62,286 bases of DNA, from the NCBI GenBank assembly GCA_039182125.1, contig JBCDCH010000019.1, positions 1-62,286 of the forward strand, given 5' to 3'. Made by a program: the position numbers and the translations under genes. Below are positions 43,386 through 53,433 of this stretch, piece after piece; within the stretch, counting starts at the first letter, position 1; each line of letters begins with the position of its first letter. This DNA comes from Planctomycetota bacterium (GTDB lineage: Bacteria; Planctomycetota; Phycisphaerae; Tepidisphaerales; Tepidisphaeraceae). The notes beneath the pieces are model-generated. The model searched no databases. It saw nothing but the letters and a program-made list of their open reading frames with translations, and was not told where the DNA came from.

Positions 43386-45950
43386 TTACTTCAAAAACGG
43401 CTCGACACGGATGCTTCCGTCCAGTCCGAGTCCGATGGTGATAGCGCCGTCGCGGCCGGTGCGCAGGAGCGGGCGGTCGCCGACCAGTGCCTCGAACGCC
43501 TTCTGCTTGCGTGTCGGCGTCGCGTCGTCGCTGCTGACGATCCAGTTGGGATCGACCGCCTCAAGGAACTTTGGCGTGAGTTCTTCCGCGCTGCCGTGGT
43601 GCGGGGCGAGCAGAACGTCGGCCGACAGATCGGCCGCGCTCCGTAGCAACTCGCCCATGGCCGCGTTCTCGATGTCACCGGCGAAGAGCATCGTGCGATC
43701 GGCGACGTGGAGCCTAACCACGAGCGACGTGTCGTTGGCCGTCCATTGCTCCCCGAGCACCGGTGGCCAGAGCACTTCGAGGTACGCATTCCGGCCCAGT
43801 GGCACACGCTCCCCGGCGGAGACGACCGTGGGCGGCAGGTCCGCGGCGTTGAGTTGCCGAAGCACCGCCAGGCCGGCCGGGTCGCGCTGGGCGTCGTCGA
43901 TGAACCTCGGCCCGACCAGCACGGTGCCCGGTGCGTAGCGCGTGGCCACATCGCCGGCCGCGCCGTAGTGATCCGCGTTGGCGTGCGTGATAAGCAACCC
44001 CTCAATCGCGGTGAGCTTGGCACGCCGCAGGTAAGGCCCGATCGCCCGGCCCATCGGGTCGCTCATCGTCGCGCTGCCCGCGTCGATCAACCAAGTCCGA
44101 CGTTGAGGTGTTTCGATCACGACGCATTGGCCTGCTCCCACCGCAAGCACCGTCACGCGGACTTCGTCAACCTCGCCCGCCAACGCCTGGGGCGCGGCGA
44201 TGGTCAGGGCGGGTTTGCGCTGCAGGTACGGCCCGACGATGAGCACGAATGTCGCCGCGGCCAAGGCGCCGCGCGTGCTCCATCGCATGGTGCCGGTCGG
44301 CCACTTGCGCACGGCCGCGGCCAATGCCGCGAAGTAGATCAGCACGATCAGCAACGCCGGTTGCGGCAGCGGCACGTCGGCGGCGGGCAAGCCGGACAAG
44401 CTCGCCGCGGAGCTTCGCATCCAGCCGGCAGGAATCGCCGCGAGGTCGGCCCACAACGCATCGCCCCACGGGACCGCCGTGCTCGCCAGCACCTTCAGCA
44501 AGCCGACGCACAGCGCGAGCATCGTCGGCCCGCTCAGCAGGATTGAGCCGGCCACGCCCCACGGGTTGAGCTGGCCGAAGTGCCAAGCCACCAGCGGCAT
44601 CGACACCGCCCACGCCACGAGAGTCGCGGCGACGACATTGATCGTCTTGTTGTCGAACCACCGCGCGGCCACCGACCAACCGCTGGCCAAGTAGGCGTCA
44701 TCCGGTCGGGCCCATTCGGTGACGCGCTCGACGACGATCGGCGTGAGCACCAGCAGCCCGAACACCGTGCCGAACGAGAGTTGAAACCCCGCCGAGAACA
44801 GGTCGTGCGGTTGCAACAGAAGCACGATGATCGCGGCGACCGACAGCGATTGCAGCGGGTCGGCCTTGTGCCGTAGTAGCAAACCGACGGCAAACGCGGA
44901 CCAGAGGATCACCGCTCGCGCGACCGACGGTGTCGGCTGTGCGAGCCAGCCGTAGGCGAGGACGAAGACGGTCGCCGCCAGCAGTGCCGGGCGCGGGGGC
45001 AGTTGCGTGAGTCGGGCGACGAGGAACACGAACCCGCCCATGATTGCGACGTGCATGCCGCTGATCGCGAGGTGGTGGCCGGCCCCGATGGCGCGGAAGT
45101 CGTCGGCGACATCGCTCATCAGCGGGTCACGTTCACCGAGAATCAGCGCCGTGAGCAGCGCGGCGTCGATCACGTCCATGTCGTCGAACCCGGCGGTGAG
45201 ACGTTGGCGAACGAAGGCCCGCGCGGCGGTCCGTAATGGCGGGGCGGCCGTGTCGATGATGCGAAGCTGATCCGGGCCGTTGATCGACACGCCGGCGAGA
45301 ATGCGGTCGGCACGGTAGTGCCGGGACCAATCGAACTGTCCGGGGTTCATCGCCGGGGCCGGTCGGCGTAGCAGTGCGAGTGCTTCGATCGTCTGGCCGG
45401 CGGCGAGACGTGGGTCGACCCGGCGGACGTTGAGCAAGACGCTGCCACGGGTGTTCGCCCAACCGTCGATGGTTTCGATGGCCACGACTTCCGCGATGCT
45501 GTTTTGCATGGGCGGCATCGGGATCATCGCGTCGGCGTCCGGGATTCGGACCCGTGGCGGCTCGTCGAGTCGAAGGCGGACGCGGACCAGTTGCGGCTTG
45601 GCCGTTGTGAAATGGGCAACGTCGTTGGGGGCGTAGCGGTGCCAGTGATGCTGTGCCGCCGCGAAGCCGAGTGCGGCGAAACCGAGTAGCAGGATCGTCG
45701 TCGACCGCCCGGCGAGCGAGATGACGAACGCCATCGTGGCGATCGCAAGAGCCACCCACGGCCAGGGGGCGATATGCGTCGAGAGAACGATCCCGCCGAT
45801 CAACGCCAGCGCCACCGGCAATGCCGCACGGCGAAATGACGCTGGCGAGCCCACCCGTGCCAAGTTACCGGTGATGGCGTTGTGTTGCGAAAGAAACACA
45901 ACTTTGGCAAGCCGGCACGATACTGGCGCGGTGCCCGGCTTGTGGGTCAT
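43386..45950 (-). CDS. comEC: ComEC/Rec2 DNA uptake channel
   Basis: 854 residues from the ATG at 45950; internal GTG or TTG starts are possible. It contains an N-terminal DUF4131-like region, a central Competence domain (residues about 260-540, with GAGHHLAISGMHVAIMGG) and a C-terminal metallo-beta-lactamase-like domain with THANADHYGAAG. ComEC carries single-stranded DNA through the inner membrane during transformation. It lies divergent from the type IV pilus ATPases, and a ComF homologue is about 9 kb further on. Confidence 0.94.
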   Translation of the reverse strand: MTHKPGTAPVSCRLAKVVFLSQHNAITGNLARVGSPASFRRAALPVALALIGGIVLSTHIAPWPWVALAIATMAFVISLAGRSTTILLLGFAALGFAAAQHHWHRYAPNDVAHFTTAKPQLVRVRLRLDEPPRVRIPDADAMIPMPPMQNSIAEVVAIETIDGWANTRGSVLLNVRRVDPRLAAGQTIEALALLRRPAPAMNPGQFDWSRHYRADRILAGVSINGPDQLRIIDTAAPPLRTAARAFVRQRLTAGFDDMDVIDAALLTALILGERDPLMSDVADDFRAIGAGHHLAISGMHVAIMGGFVFLVARLTQLPPRPALLAATVFVLAYGWLAQPTPSVARAVILWSAFAVGLLLRHKADPLQSLSVAAIIVLLLQPHDLFSAGFQLSFGTVFGLLVLTPIVVERVTEWARPDDAYLASGWSVAARWFDNKTINVVAATLVAWAVSMPLVAWHFGQLNPWGVAGSILLSGPTMLALCVGLLKVLASTAVPWGDALWADLAAIPAGWMRSSAASLSGLPAADVPLPQPALLIVLIYFAALAAAVRKWPTGTMRWSTRGALAAATFVLIVGPYLQRKPALTIAAPQALAGEVDEVRVTVLAVGAGQCVVIETPQRRTWLIDAGSATMSDPMGRAIGPYLRRAKLTAIEGLLITHANADHYGAAGDVATRYAPGTVLVGPRFIDDAQRDPAGLAVLRQLNAADLPPTVVSAGERVPLGRNAYLEVLWPPVLGEQWTANDTSLVVRLHVADRTMLFAGDIENAAMGELLRSAADLSADVLLAPHHGSAEELTPKFLEAVDPNWIVSSDDATPTRKQKAFEALVGDRPLLRTGRDGAITIGLGLDGSIRVEPFLK

Positions 45951-46046
45951 CGGCCCCGTGTTACCCTACAATGCCCGTCAGCGCCCGGTGACAGGTCACG
46001 GTCGGCCCCGCTTCCGACCGGTGTTTCGAGCGAAAGGCAGTATGTC

Positions 46047-47834
46047 ATGGCCAAACTCCAGAAAAAACTCGGTGAAATCCTCGTCGATTGGGGCATCAAT
46101 AAGCCCGAAGAGATCAAGCAGGGCCTCGACCACGCCAAGGAAAAAAAGCTCCGCATCGGCGAGGCGCTGGTCGATTTGAAAATCTCCACCGAGGCCAACG
46201 TTTACAAGGCATTGGCCGCCCAGCAGAACCTGGAGTTCGAGGACCTCGACGCCAATAGCGTGCCGCCTAATGCGGTCAACGCGATCCCCGACGACCTGAT
46301 GCGTAAGCACCTGATCCTCCCGTTGGGCAACGAGGGGGGCAAGATGCGCGTCGCCATGCACGACCCGCTCGATTTCGAGCTTCAGGAAATCCTCCGCTTC
46401 CGTATCGGCAAGGAGATCAAGCCGGTCCTGGCACCCAAGACCAAAATCAAGCAGGTCATCGACTCGCTGTTCAACGCCAACGCGACCAGCACCATCGACC
46501 AGACGATGGACCGCACCATCGACCGTTTGCGCGACACGATGGACCGGTCCATGGACGGCTCGATCGACAAGTCCATCGACAAATCGATCGACAAGAGCAT
46601 CGACAAATCGATCGACCTCGGGAGCATGGGCGAGGACGCCGACGACCCGACGCAGGCACCGATCATCAAGCTGGTACAGGCGATGATCGCCGAGGCGGTG
46701 CGGACGCGTGCGTCGGATATTCACATCGAGCCGATGAAGGACCGCGTCAAGGTGCGCTACCGCATCGACGGCGAGTGTGTCGAGCGCGACAAGATCCCGC
46801 TGCGCATGCGTGGTCCGCTGATCTCGCGCATCAAGATCATGGCCGGCATCGACATCGCCGAGAAGCGCCTCCCCCAGGACGGCCGCATCAAGATGACCGT
46901 CGACAACCAGCAGATCGACTTCCGTGTCTCGACGCTGCCCGCCTACCACGGCGAGTCGACCGTGCTGCGTATTCTGCGGCCCGACAACGTCCGCATCGGC
47001 CTAGAGAACATGGGCTTCGAGTCCGAGGACTACGCGGAGTTCGAGAAGATCATCAAACGCCCCAACGGCATCTTCCTCGTCACGGGCCCGACCGGTTCTG
47101 GTAAGACGACCACGCTCTACGGTGCGCTCAACGTTCTGAACCGCCCGGACCGCAAGATCATCACCGCCGAGGACCCGGTCGAATACAACTTCGCCGGCAT
47201 CAACCAGTGCCAGGTCCGCGAAGCGATCGGTCTGTCATTCGCGAAAATCCTTCGGGCCATGCTGCGTCAGGCACCCAACATCATTCTCGTGGGTGAGATT
47301 CGTGACCTCGAAGTGGCCGAGGTCGCTATCCAGGCGGCACTCACCGGTCACTTGGTGTTCTCTACGCTCCACACCAACGACGCCCCGTCGGCCATCACGC
47401 GTCTGATCGACATGGGCGTGAAGCCGTTCCTGGTCGCATCCGCGGTGCAGGCGATCATGGCCCAGCGTCTGGTGCGCGTGCTGTGCCCGAAATGTAAGGT
47501 GATCGACAAGGAACCTGACGAAAACTGGCTGCGCTTGGCGGGCATCACGCAGGAGATGCTCGAGGGCAAAACTCTCTACAAGCCGCGCGGTTGCGACCAC
47601 TGCGCCGGCACCGGCTTCCGTGGCCGACAGGGCATCTTCGAGCTCATGAAGCTCAACAACGAAGTCCGCCAACTCGCCTTCGACCGCGCCCCGACCAACA
47701 AGATCCGCAAGGCCGCCCGCGACAGCGGCATGAAGACCCTGCTGCAGGACGGCGTGATCAAAGTGCTCAAGGGCGTGACCACCGCCGAGGAAATCGTCAA
47801 GGTCGCCCAGGTCGAGGGCGTTGCCACAGAGTAA
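46047..47834 (+). CDS. pilB: Type IV pilus / type II secretion assembly ATPase, first copy
   Basis: 595 residues from the ATG at 46047. An N-terminal GspE-II/MshEN domain (MAKLQKKLGEILVDWG) is followed by a run of TIDQ/TMDR/IDKS repeats (residues 149-190). The AAA-like GspE domain has Walker A GPTGSGKTTT, Walker B ILVGEIRD, the conserved STLHTNDA and the tetra-cysteine zinc site CPKC...CDHC. It powers pilus extension. It heads a pilB-pilT-pilB set. The repeat between the domains is not a normal feature of the family. Confidence 0.95.
   Translation: MAKLQKKLGEILVDWGINKPEEIKQGLDHAKEKKLRIGEALVDLKISTEANVYKALAAQQNLEFEDLDANSVPPNAVNAIPDDLMRKHLILPLGNEGGKMRVAMHDPLDFELQEILRFRIGKEIKPVLAPKTKIKQVIDSLFNANATSTIDQTMDRTIDRLRDTMDRSMDGSIDKSIDKSIDKSIDKSIDLGSMGEDADDPTQAPIIKLVQAMIAEAVRTRASDIHIEPMKDRVKVRYRIDGECVERDKIPLRMRGPLISRIKIMAGIDIAEKRLPQDGRIKMTVDNQQIDFRVSTLPAYHGESTVLRILRPDNVRIGLENMGFESEDYAEFEKIIKRPNGIFLVTGPTGSGKTTTLYGALNVLNRPDRKIITAEDPVEYNFAGINQCQVREAIGLSFAKILRAMLRQAPNIILVGEIRDLEVAEVAIQAALTGHLVFSTLHTNDAPSAITRLIDMGVKPFLVASAVQAIMAQRLVRVLCPKCKVIDKEPDENWLRLAGITQEMLEGKTLYKPRGCDHCAGTGFRGRQGIFELMKLNNEVRQLAFDRAPTNKIRKAARDSGMKTLLQDGVIKVLKGVTTAEEIVKVAQVEGVATE
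46491..46616 (+). repeat. Degenerate 12-base tandem repeat inside pilB (IDKS repeats)
   Basis: 126 bases encode a run of four-residue units: TIDQ, TMDR, TIDR, LRDT, MDRS, MDGS, then IDKS four times and a final ID. The DNA period is 12 bases (ATCGACAAGTCC-type), so copy changes keep the reading frame. The encoded 42 residues should form an amphipathic helix or charged linker between the N-terminal and ATPase domains. Confidence 0.9.
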
Positions 47835-47847
47835 CTGAGTACAGAAC

Positions 47848-49050
47848 ATGGCCACGATTCAGATCGACAGACTGCTTGAGACCGTCGTCAAGCGCAAGGC
47901 GTCCGACCTTCACCTTGCCATTGGCAAGCCGCCGACGTTGCGCCTCTCCGGGCGGCTGCGTGAGTTGCAGACCAAGGTGCTCGACCCCGAGGACACCGTC
48001 TCGCTCATGAAGGCGATCACGCCCGAGCGCATCCAGCAGGAGTACGAAGAGACCGGCTCGGGCGACTTCGGTTTCGCGTATGGCGAGGAGGCCCGCTTCC
48101 GCGTGGCGATCTTCAAGCAGAAGGGCGCTTGCTCGTTGGTGCTGCGGCGAATCCCGAACACGATTCTGACCTTCGAGCAGATCGGCTTGCCGGAGATGGC
48201 CCGCCAGATCTGCCGGCGCCCGCGTGGCATCTTCCTCGTGACTGGCCCGACCGGCTCGGGCAAGACCACGACGCTCGCGTGCATGATCAACTACATCAAC
48301 GAGCAGTTCGATCGGCACATCATCACGATGGAAGACCCCATCGAGTACTACCACCCGCACAAGAAATCCATCGTCGTGCAGCGCGAGATCGGCGTCGATA
48401 CGCCGTCGTTCTCCGAAGCGCTGCGGCGTGCCTTGCGTCAGGACCCCGACGTCATGCTCGTGGGTGAGATGCTTGACTTGCCGACGATCTCCTCGGCGAT
48501 CACCGCCGCGGAAACCGGTCACTTGGTCTTCGGCACGCTCCACACCTCCGGTGCCGCTTCAACTATCAACCGAATCATCGACGCGTTCCCGACCGACCAG
48601 CAGGAGCAGGTTCGTGTGCAGCTGGCGAACAACCTCATCGCCGTGCTTTCGCAGGCGCTGATGCCCCGCGCCGACACCGACGGCATGCTCGCGGCGTACG
48701 AGTTCATGTACGTCACGCCCTCGATCCAGAACCTCATCCGCGAAAACAAGTCCTACCGCATCGACTCGGACATTCAGACCGGTAAGAAGTACGGCATGCA
48801 GCTGCTGGACGACAACCTCTGGATGCACTACCTCGCCGGGCACATCACCGCCGAGGACGCGGTCGACAAGTCCAAGAACCCCGGCGGCATGGTCGATCGC
48901 ATCCAGCGTCACGGGGCCGACGACATCGATGACCTCGACGACGGCCTGCTCGCCGAGGTCGACGATGATGATGACGGCGGTGGTGCGGGTGCCGAGCCCG
49001 AGGACGCTGCCGCCCTCCAGGCCCGTCGTGACCGGATGAAGAAGATGTAA
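47848..49050 (+). CDS. pilT: Type IV pilus retraction ATPase with variant Walker B flank
   Basis: 400 residues. The core matches PilT: Walker A TGPTGSGKTTT (132-142), the HIITMEDPIEY segment, AETGHLVFGTLHT and SIQNLIREN near the C-terminal part. The usual GEMRDLET reads GEMLDLPT at 206-213, replacing a conserved Arg with Leu and a Glu with Pro. It also has a long acidic C-terminal extension with DDIDDLDDGL and DDDDDGGG runs, ending in a basic DRMKKM. PilT depolymerises pili during twitching and DNA uptake. It follows the first pilB by 13 bases. Confidence 0.94.
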   Translation: MATIQIDRLLETVVKRKASDLHLAIGKPPTLRLSGRLRELQTKVLDPEDTVSLMKAITPERIQQEYEETGSGDFGFAYGEEARFRVAIFKQKGACSLVLRRIPNTILTFEQIGLPEMARQICRRPRGIFLVTGPTGSGKTTTLACMINYINEQFDRHIITMEDPIEYYHPHKKSIVVQREIGVDTPSFSEALRRALRQDPDVMLVGEMLDLPTISSAITAAETGHLVFGTLHTSGAASTINRIIDAFPTDQQEQVRVQLANNLIAVLSQALMPRADTDGMLAAYEFMYVTPSIQNLIRENKSYRIDSDIQTGKKYGMQLLDDNLWMHYLAGHITAEDAVDKSKNPGGMVDRIQRHGADDIDDLDDGLLAEVDDDDDGGGAGAEPEDAAALQARRDRMKKM

Positions 49051-49101
49051 GATTCGCGCCGCTTGTTTGTATGATCCGTATCCCCGCACCCGGAGTATTC
49101 C

Positions 49102-50874
49102 ATGCCCCCGACCGCCACTGCCGACGCCCCGACGAAGATGCCCCCGATCGACCAGCTCAAAGGACGTCCGATCGGCCGCGTGCTTACGAAGATGGGCAAG
49201 GTCAAGCGCGAGCAGGTCGTCGAAGCGCTGAACTTCCAGAAGCAGAAGGGCGGTGCGCTGGGGCAAATCCTGCGCGACTTCGATTACATCTCCGAGGCCG
49301 ACCTTAACATCGCCCTCGCCGCCCAGCAGGGCTACGAACTTCTTGATCTGCGTGGGATGGAGATTCCGCCCGAAGCGATCAAGGCCGTCCCCGCCCAGAC
49401 GGCGCAGACGTACGAGTTGATCCCGATCAAGTTCGATGAAGCCAGGAAGCGGCTCACCGTCGCGATGGCCAATCAGGACAACTTCCAGGCACTCGACGAG
49501 CTGCGCAACCTGTTCGGCTTCAAGGTCGAGGCGAAGATCGCCGAGGCCGACCAGATCAAGTCGTTGATCACCAAGTACTACGACACCGCCGACGAGTCGC
49601 TCGGCGACGTCCTTGGCGAACTCAACACCGACGACAACCTCGCCGACCTCAAGAAGAAGTCCGGCGGAGAGAGCCTCGACCTCGAGACGCTCAAGGATGC
49701 CGCGGATTCCAACCCGGTCCGCAAGCTGATCAACCTCGTGTTGCTTCAAGCGATCAAGGACAAGGCGTCCGACATCCACTTCGAGCCGTTCGAGGACGAA
49801 TACAAGCTGCGGTATCGCATCGACGGTGTGCTGTACGAGATGATGCCGCCGCCGAACCACATCGGTGCGGCGCTCTCGTCGCGTGTGAAGGTCATGGCGA
49901 ACCTCGACATCGCCGAGCGCCGCATGCCTCAGGACGGCCGTATCGAACTCAACGTCAACAACCAGCAGATCGACCTTCGTGTGTCGGTCTTGCCGACGAT
50001 GTTCGGTGAGTCGGTCGTGATGCGTGTGCTGGACCGCAGCAACGTGAACCTCGATTTGGAGATGATCGGGCTCAGCCCCGAGGAGCTCAAGATCGTCCGC
50101 GTGCTGATCAACAAGCCAAACGGCATCGTGATCGTCACCGGCCCGACCGGCTCGGGCAAAACCACCACGCTCTACTCCGCTCTCAACGAACTCAACGACC
50201 CGACCGAAAAACTCATCACCGCCGAGGACCCGGTCGAATACGACATTGACGGCATCATCCAGTGTCAGATCCGACCCGACATCGAGATGACGTTCGCGCG
50301 GATCCTCCGCTCCATGCTGCGTCAAGACCCGGACACCATTCTCGTGGGTGAGATCCGTGACCGCGAGACCGCCGAGATCGCGGTGCAGGCATCGCTCACC
50401 GGTCACTTGGTCTTCTCGACCTTGCACACCAACGACGCACCCTCGTCGATCGCACGTCTGCTCGACCTTGGCCTCGAGCCGTTCCTGGTGACCGCGACGC
50501 TCGAAGGCGTGATCGCCCAGCGCCTGGTGCGAAAGATCTGCCTCGACTGCAAGACCGAGTACACCCCCGCGCTCGAACAGCTGATGGAGCTCGAGCTCAA
50601 GCCCGAGGACGTCGAAGGGCAGAAGTTCTTCTACGGCAAGGGTTGCGACAACTGCAACAACACCGGCTACAAGGGCCGGCTTGGCGTGTTCGAGATCATG
50701 ACGCTCGATGACGACATGCGCGAGATGATCGTCAACCGTGACTCGACGCAGAAGCTCCGCGATGCCGCCAAGGCCCGCGGCATGACCACCCTCCGCGATG
50801 CCGGCTTGAAGGCGATCTTCGACGGCCTGTCGACCATCGAGGAAGTCGTCCGCGAGACGATCGTCGAAGAATAG
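49102..50874 (+). CDS. pilB: Type IV pilus / type II secretion assembly ATPase, second copy
   Basis: 590 residues. An N-terminal MshEN domain (GRVLTKMGKVKREQVVEAL) is followed by the GspE ATPase with Walker A GPTGSGKTTT, Walker B ILVGEIRDRE, and the cysteine pairs CLDC and CDNC. It lacks the IDKS linker of the first copy and carries a different linker (residues about 170-215). Two extension ATPases beside one retraction ATPase suggest two pilus or secretion systems. No pilC, pilin or secretin gene adjoins; the next gene is lpxA. Confidence 0.95.
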   Translation: MPPTATADAPTKMPPIDQLKGRPIGRVLTKMGKVKREQVVEALNFQKQKGGALGQILRDFDYISEADLNIALAAQQGYELLDLRGMEIPPEAIKAVPAQTAQTYELIPIKFDEARKRLTVAMANQDNFQALDELRNLFGFKVEAKIAEADQIKSLITKYYDTADESLGDVLGELNTDDNLADLKKKSGGESLDLETLKDAADSNPVRKLINLVLLQAIKDKASDIHFEPFEDEYKLRYRIDGVLYEMMPPPNHIGAALSSRVKVMANLDIAERRMPQDGRIELNVNNQQIDLRVSVLPTMFGESVVMRVLDRSNVNLDLEMIGLSPEELKIVRVLINKPNGIVIVTGPTGSGKTTTLYSALNELNDPTEKLITAEDPVEYDIDGIIQCQIRPDIEMTFARILRSMLRQDPDTILVGEIRDRETAEIAVQASLTGHLVFSTLHTNDAPSSIARLLDLGLEPFLVTATLEGVIAQRLVRKICLDCKTEYTPALEQLMELELKPEDVEGQKFFYGKGCDNCNNTGYKGRLGVFEIMTLDDDMREMIVNRDSTQKLRDAAKARGMTTLRDAGLKAIFDGLSTIEEVVRETIVEE

Positions 50875-50916
50875 CTTCTGGCTCTCCACGCGTGGCAACC
50901 CTCACGCGCATCTTTC

Positions 50917-51645
50917 ATGCCCGACATCCATCCCACTGCCATTGTCGCCGACACCGTCACCATCGGCGAAGGCACGACCGTGCTTCCCTACACCATTATC
51001 GAGGGGAACACGGTCATCGGGCGCAACTGCACCATCGGCCCCCACGCGGCCATCGGCGGGCCGCCACAACACCGCAATTCGCCGATCGACGATGGCTGGG
51101 TCGTCATCGGCGATGACTGCGTGCTGCGTGAACAGACGACCGTCAATCGTGCGACGAAGCCCGGACGAGACAACGCCACGGCCGTTGGTGATCGTTGCTA
51201 CCTGATGACCAGCGTTCACCTCGGCCATGACACCAAACTCGGTGCGGACATTACCCTCGCTAATCAGGTGATGATCGCTGGCCATGCGGCGATCGGCGAC
51301 GGGACGTTTTTCGGTGGCGGCACGGGCATCCATCAGTACTCCCGTGTCGGGCGTCTCTGCATGATTCACGGTAACGAAGGCCTCTCGCTCGACGTGCCGC
51401 CATTCGCGTTGGTGCAGCACACCTGCGTCCGCGGTCCGAACGTCATCGGGCTTCGGCGTAATGGCTTTTCCTCGGAAACTCGCCAAGCCATCGCCCGCGC
51501 GTACCAGACACTGCGCCGCGTACCCGTGATGAGCAAGGCTTTGGCACAGCTCGAGTGTGTCGACGTGCCTGAGGTTCGAGAGATCGTCGAGTTCTACCGG
51601 GCCAGCAAGCGTGGCGTAACCACAGCCCGACGAAAGCGTGTCTAG
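50917..51645 (+). CDS. lpxA: UDP-N-acetylglucosamine acyltransferase
   Basis: 242 residues forming a left-handed beta-helix of hexapeptide repeats (for example VIGRNCTIGPHAAIG), then a C-terminal helical domain. The catalytic His lies in SVHLGHDTKLG, and the acyl-chain region HQYSRVGRLCMIHGNEG follows. It starts lipid A synthesis by acylating UDP-GlcNAc. Its 3' end overlaps the convergent permease gene by four bases. No lpxB, lpxD or fabZ adjoin. Confidence 0.93.
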   Translation: MPDIHPTAIVADTVTIGEGTTVLPYTIIEGNTVIGRNCTIGPHAAIGGPPQHRNSPIDDGWVVIGDDCVLREQTTVNRATKPGRDNATAVGDRCYLMTSVHLGHDTKLGADITLANQVMIAGHAAIGDGTFFGGGTGIHQYSRVGRLCMIHGNEGLSLDVPPFALVQHTCVRGPNVIGLRRNGFSSETRQAIARAYQTLRRVPVMSKALAQLECVDVPEVREIVEFYRASKRGVTTARRKRV

Positions 51646-53372
51646 ACCTTGCCGAGCCGCGAGAGGAGGGTGATGCCGGTGATGAACACCACGGCATTGC
51701 CGCCCCAGATCATCATGATCCCCAAGCCCAGCGGGTCGTTGAAATCGGCGGTCACGTTGGACGGGATGTTCTCCGCGACGTGCTGGCCGCTGACGATGAG
51801 CACGATGCACAAGATCGCCGGCACCACCGACAGGGCGAACGCGCTCAGGAAGTTCCCCGTTCGGAAGAGCACGCCGATCGCGATGCCAACGAGTACGAGA
51901 CTGAAACAACTCACCGCGAACGACAGCCGCGCGTGAATCTCGCTGTGCACGCCGTTGAGCAATTTGTACACCTCGCGCCGCAGTCGGCCTTTCATCTTCG
52001 TCGAGACCTCCGGATTGGTCAGGTACGTCTCGGCGGTGCGCATCTTCAGGTCGCGGATCTCCTTGGGTGTCGGCACCATGATCGTCGTCTCGAAGCTGGT
52101 GCGCGGCGTCTCGACGAGCGCTCCGTCCGGCTCGACGGTGGTCACCACCGGATTGACCAGCCGAACCTGCACCGCGAGTTCGGTGCCGTCGGCGGTGTTG
52201 CCCACGCGGACTTGCGCCGACTCGGCACTGGCCGCGAGCAGCATCTCCGGGCCCTGCTCCGTGCGGGTGGTGCGTTGGAACCGAATGTCGGGCATGGCCT
52301 CGGGACCGGGACCGATGTTCACCGTCGCTCGGCGCAGACGGTAGTCGGTCCCGCCGTGGGCGAGCGTATAGATGTCGCCGTCGCTGCTGACCAGGACGAA
52401 CTCACCATCCCGCTCGAGCCCGGCCATGACGATGTTCTGGAGGTATGCCGTCTGCTGATCACCGCGGACGTAGTCGTTGAGCACAAGCGCGACGCGACGC
52501 GACTGCTCGGGCTGGACGCCGAGCTTGCGGAGCTTGGCGAAGTCCATGAACTTCGTGTTCTCGCGCAGCGGTGACGGGAGAGGGTACGGGCCGAACTGGC
52601 TCTTACGAAGCGTTGCCTGCCGGGCTTGGTCGACGCCTTCGATCGTGCGGGGCAACGCCATGCCGTCGACGAGACTGATGGTGACCTGCACGTCCTCGTC
52701 GGGGTTGCCGGTGTTTTCGATGAACGCGGTTGCCTGGCGGGCGACGTAGATCTCCTCGACCGGCCGCGGCGTCGTGTTCGGGTCGGCGTCTTCGGGGAGG
52801 TCGGCGTAGCGGGCGATGGAAATGTCGAGCAAATGCACGACTTGCGTCCGCCCGTCGTCGGACGATTCGCCGACCCGCGCATCGGCCGCATACAGCGTCA
52901 CGCCACGGTTGAACCCGCCGAGTTCGAGTTTGTTGTTCTGGCGGATCTGGAAGGCCGCGAACTGGGCGAGGTTGGAAAACACCACCCGCTCCACGGCCAG
53001 CGTCGCCCGCGGCACGATGAAGCTGAGCATCGCCCCGCTCAGCAGCGCGACCGACAACCCCATCACCACCCCCGGCAAGGCCAACTCCCACAGCGGTACA
53101 CCCGCCGCCCGGCACGCGGTCAGTTCGTTGTCCGCCGAGAGCCGGCCGTAGACGAACGTACACGCGAACAGCGCCGCCACTGGCAGCGAATACGTGAGCA
53201 TCGCCGGCATCAGGTAGGTGAGAATCCGACCGACTTGCGACGCCGAGAGTCCGTTGTCGGTGAGCGGATCGAGCAAGCCGCCGAACGCCATGATGCCCGC
53301 CAACGCCGTGTTGGCGAGGAGGAAGATGCGAAGCAGGTCGCGGAAGACGTACCAGAAAAGCGTGGTGCCCAT
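51642..53372 (-). CDS. LptF/LptG-family lipopolysaccharide export permease
   Basis: 576 residues: an N-terminal block of three helices, a large periplasmic beta-jellyroll domain (residues about 150-480) and a C-terminal block of three helices. TACRAAGVPLWELALPGV near residues 85-100 is the coupling-helix region typical of LptF/G. The periplasmic domain is longer than in E. coli LptF/G (about 360 residues). LptFG with LptB2 extracts LPS from the inner membrane; no second permease or lptB is visible here. Confidence 0.9.
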   Translation of the reverse strand: MGTTLFWYVFRDLLRIFLLANTALAGIMAFGGLLDPLTDNGLSASQVGRILTYLMPAMLTYSLPVAALFACTFVYGRLSADNELTACRAAGVPLWELALPGVVMGLSVALLSGAMLSFIVPRATLAVERVVFSNLAQFAAFQIRQNNKLELGGFNRGVTLYAADARVGESSDDGRTQVVHLLDISIARYADLPEDADPNTTPRPVEEIYVARQATAFIENTGNPDEDVQVTISLVDGMALPRTIEGVDQARQATLRKSQFGPYPLPSPLRENTKFMDFAKLRKLGVQPEQSRRVALVLNDYVRGDQQTAYLQNIVMAGLERDGEFVLVSSDGDIYTLAHGGTDYRLRRATVNIGPGPEAMPDIRFQRTTRTEQGPEMLLAASAESAQVRVGNTADGTELAVQVRLVNPVVTTVEPDGALVETPRTSFETTIMVPTPKEIRDLKMRTAETYLTNPEVSTKMKGRLRREVYKLLNGVHSEIHARLSFAVSCFSLVLVGIAIGVLFRTGNFLSAFALSVVPAILCIVLIVSGQHVAENIPSNVTADFNDPLGLGIMMIWGGNAVVFITGITLLSRLGKV

Positions 53373-53433
53373 GGCGTTGCGGTGAGGTTACGGGATCACC
53401 GGCGAGAAGGCACGGGGGATCAACTCGTGGCGA

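Noticed and set aside
48559-50898. A 779-codon open frame on the minus strand across pilT and the second pilB
   Set aside because: It is the antisense shadow of two clear ATPase genes. Its product is Asp/Val/Arg/His-rich nonsense typical of GC-rich antisense frames.
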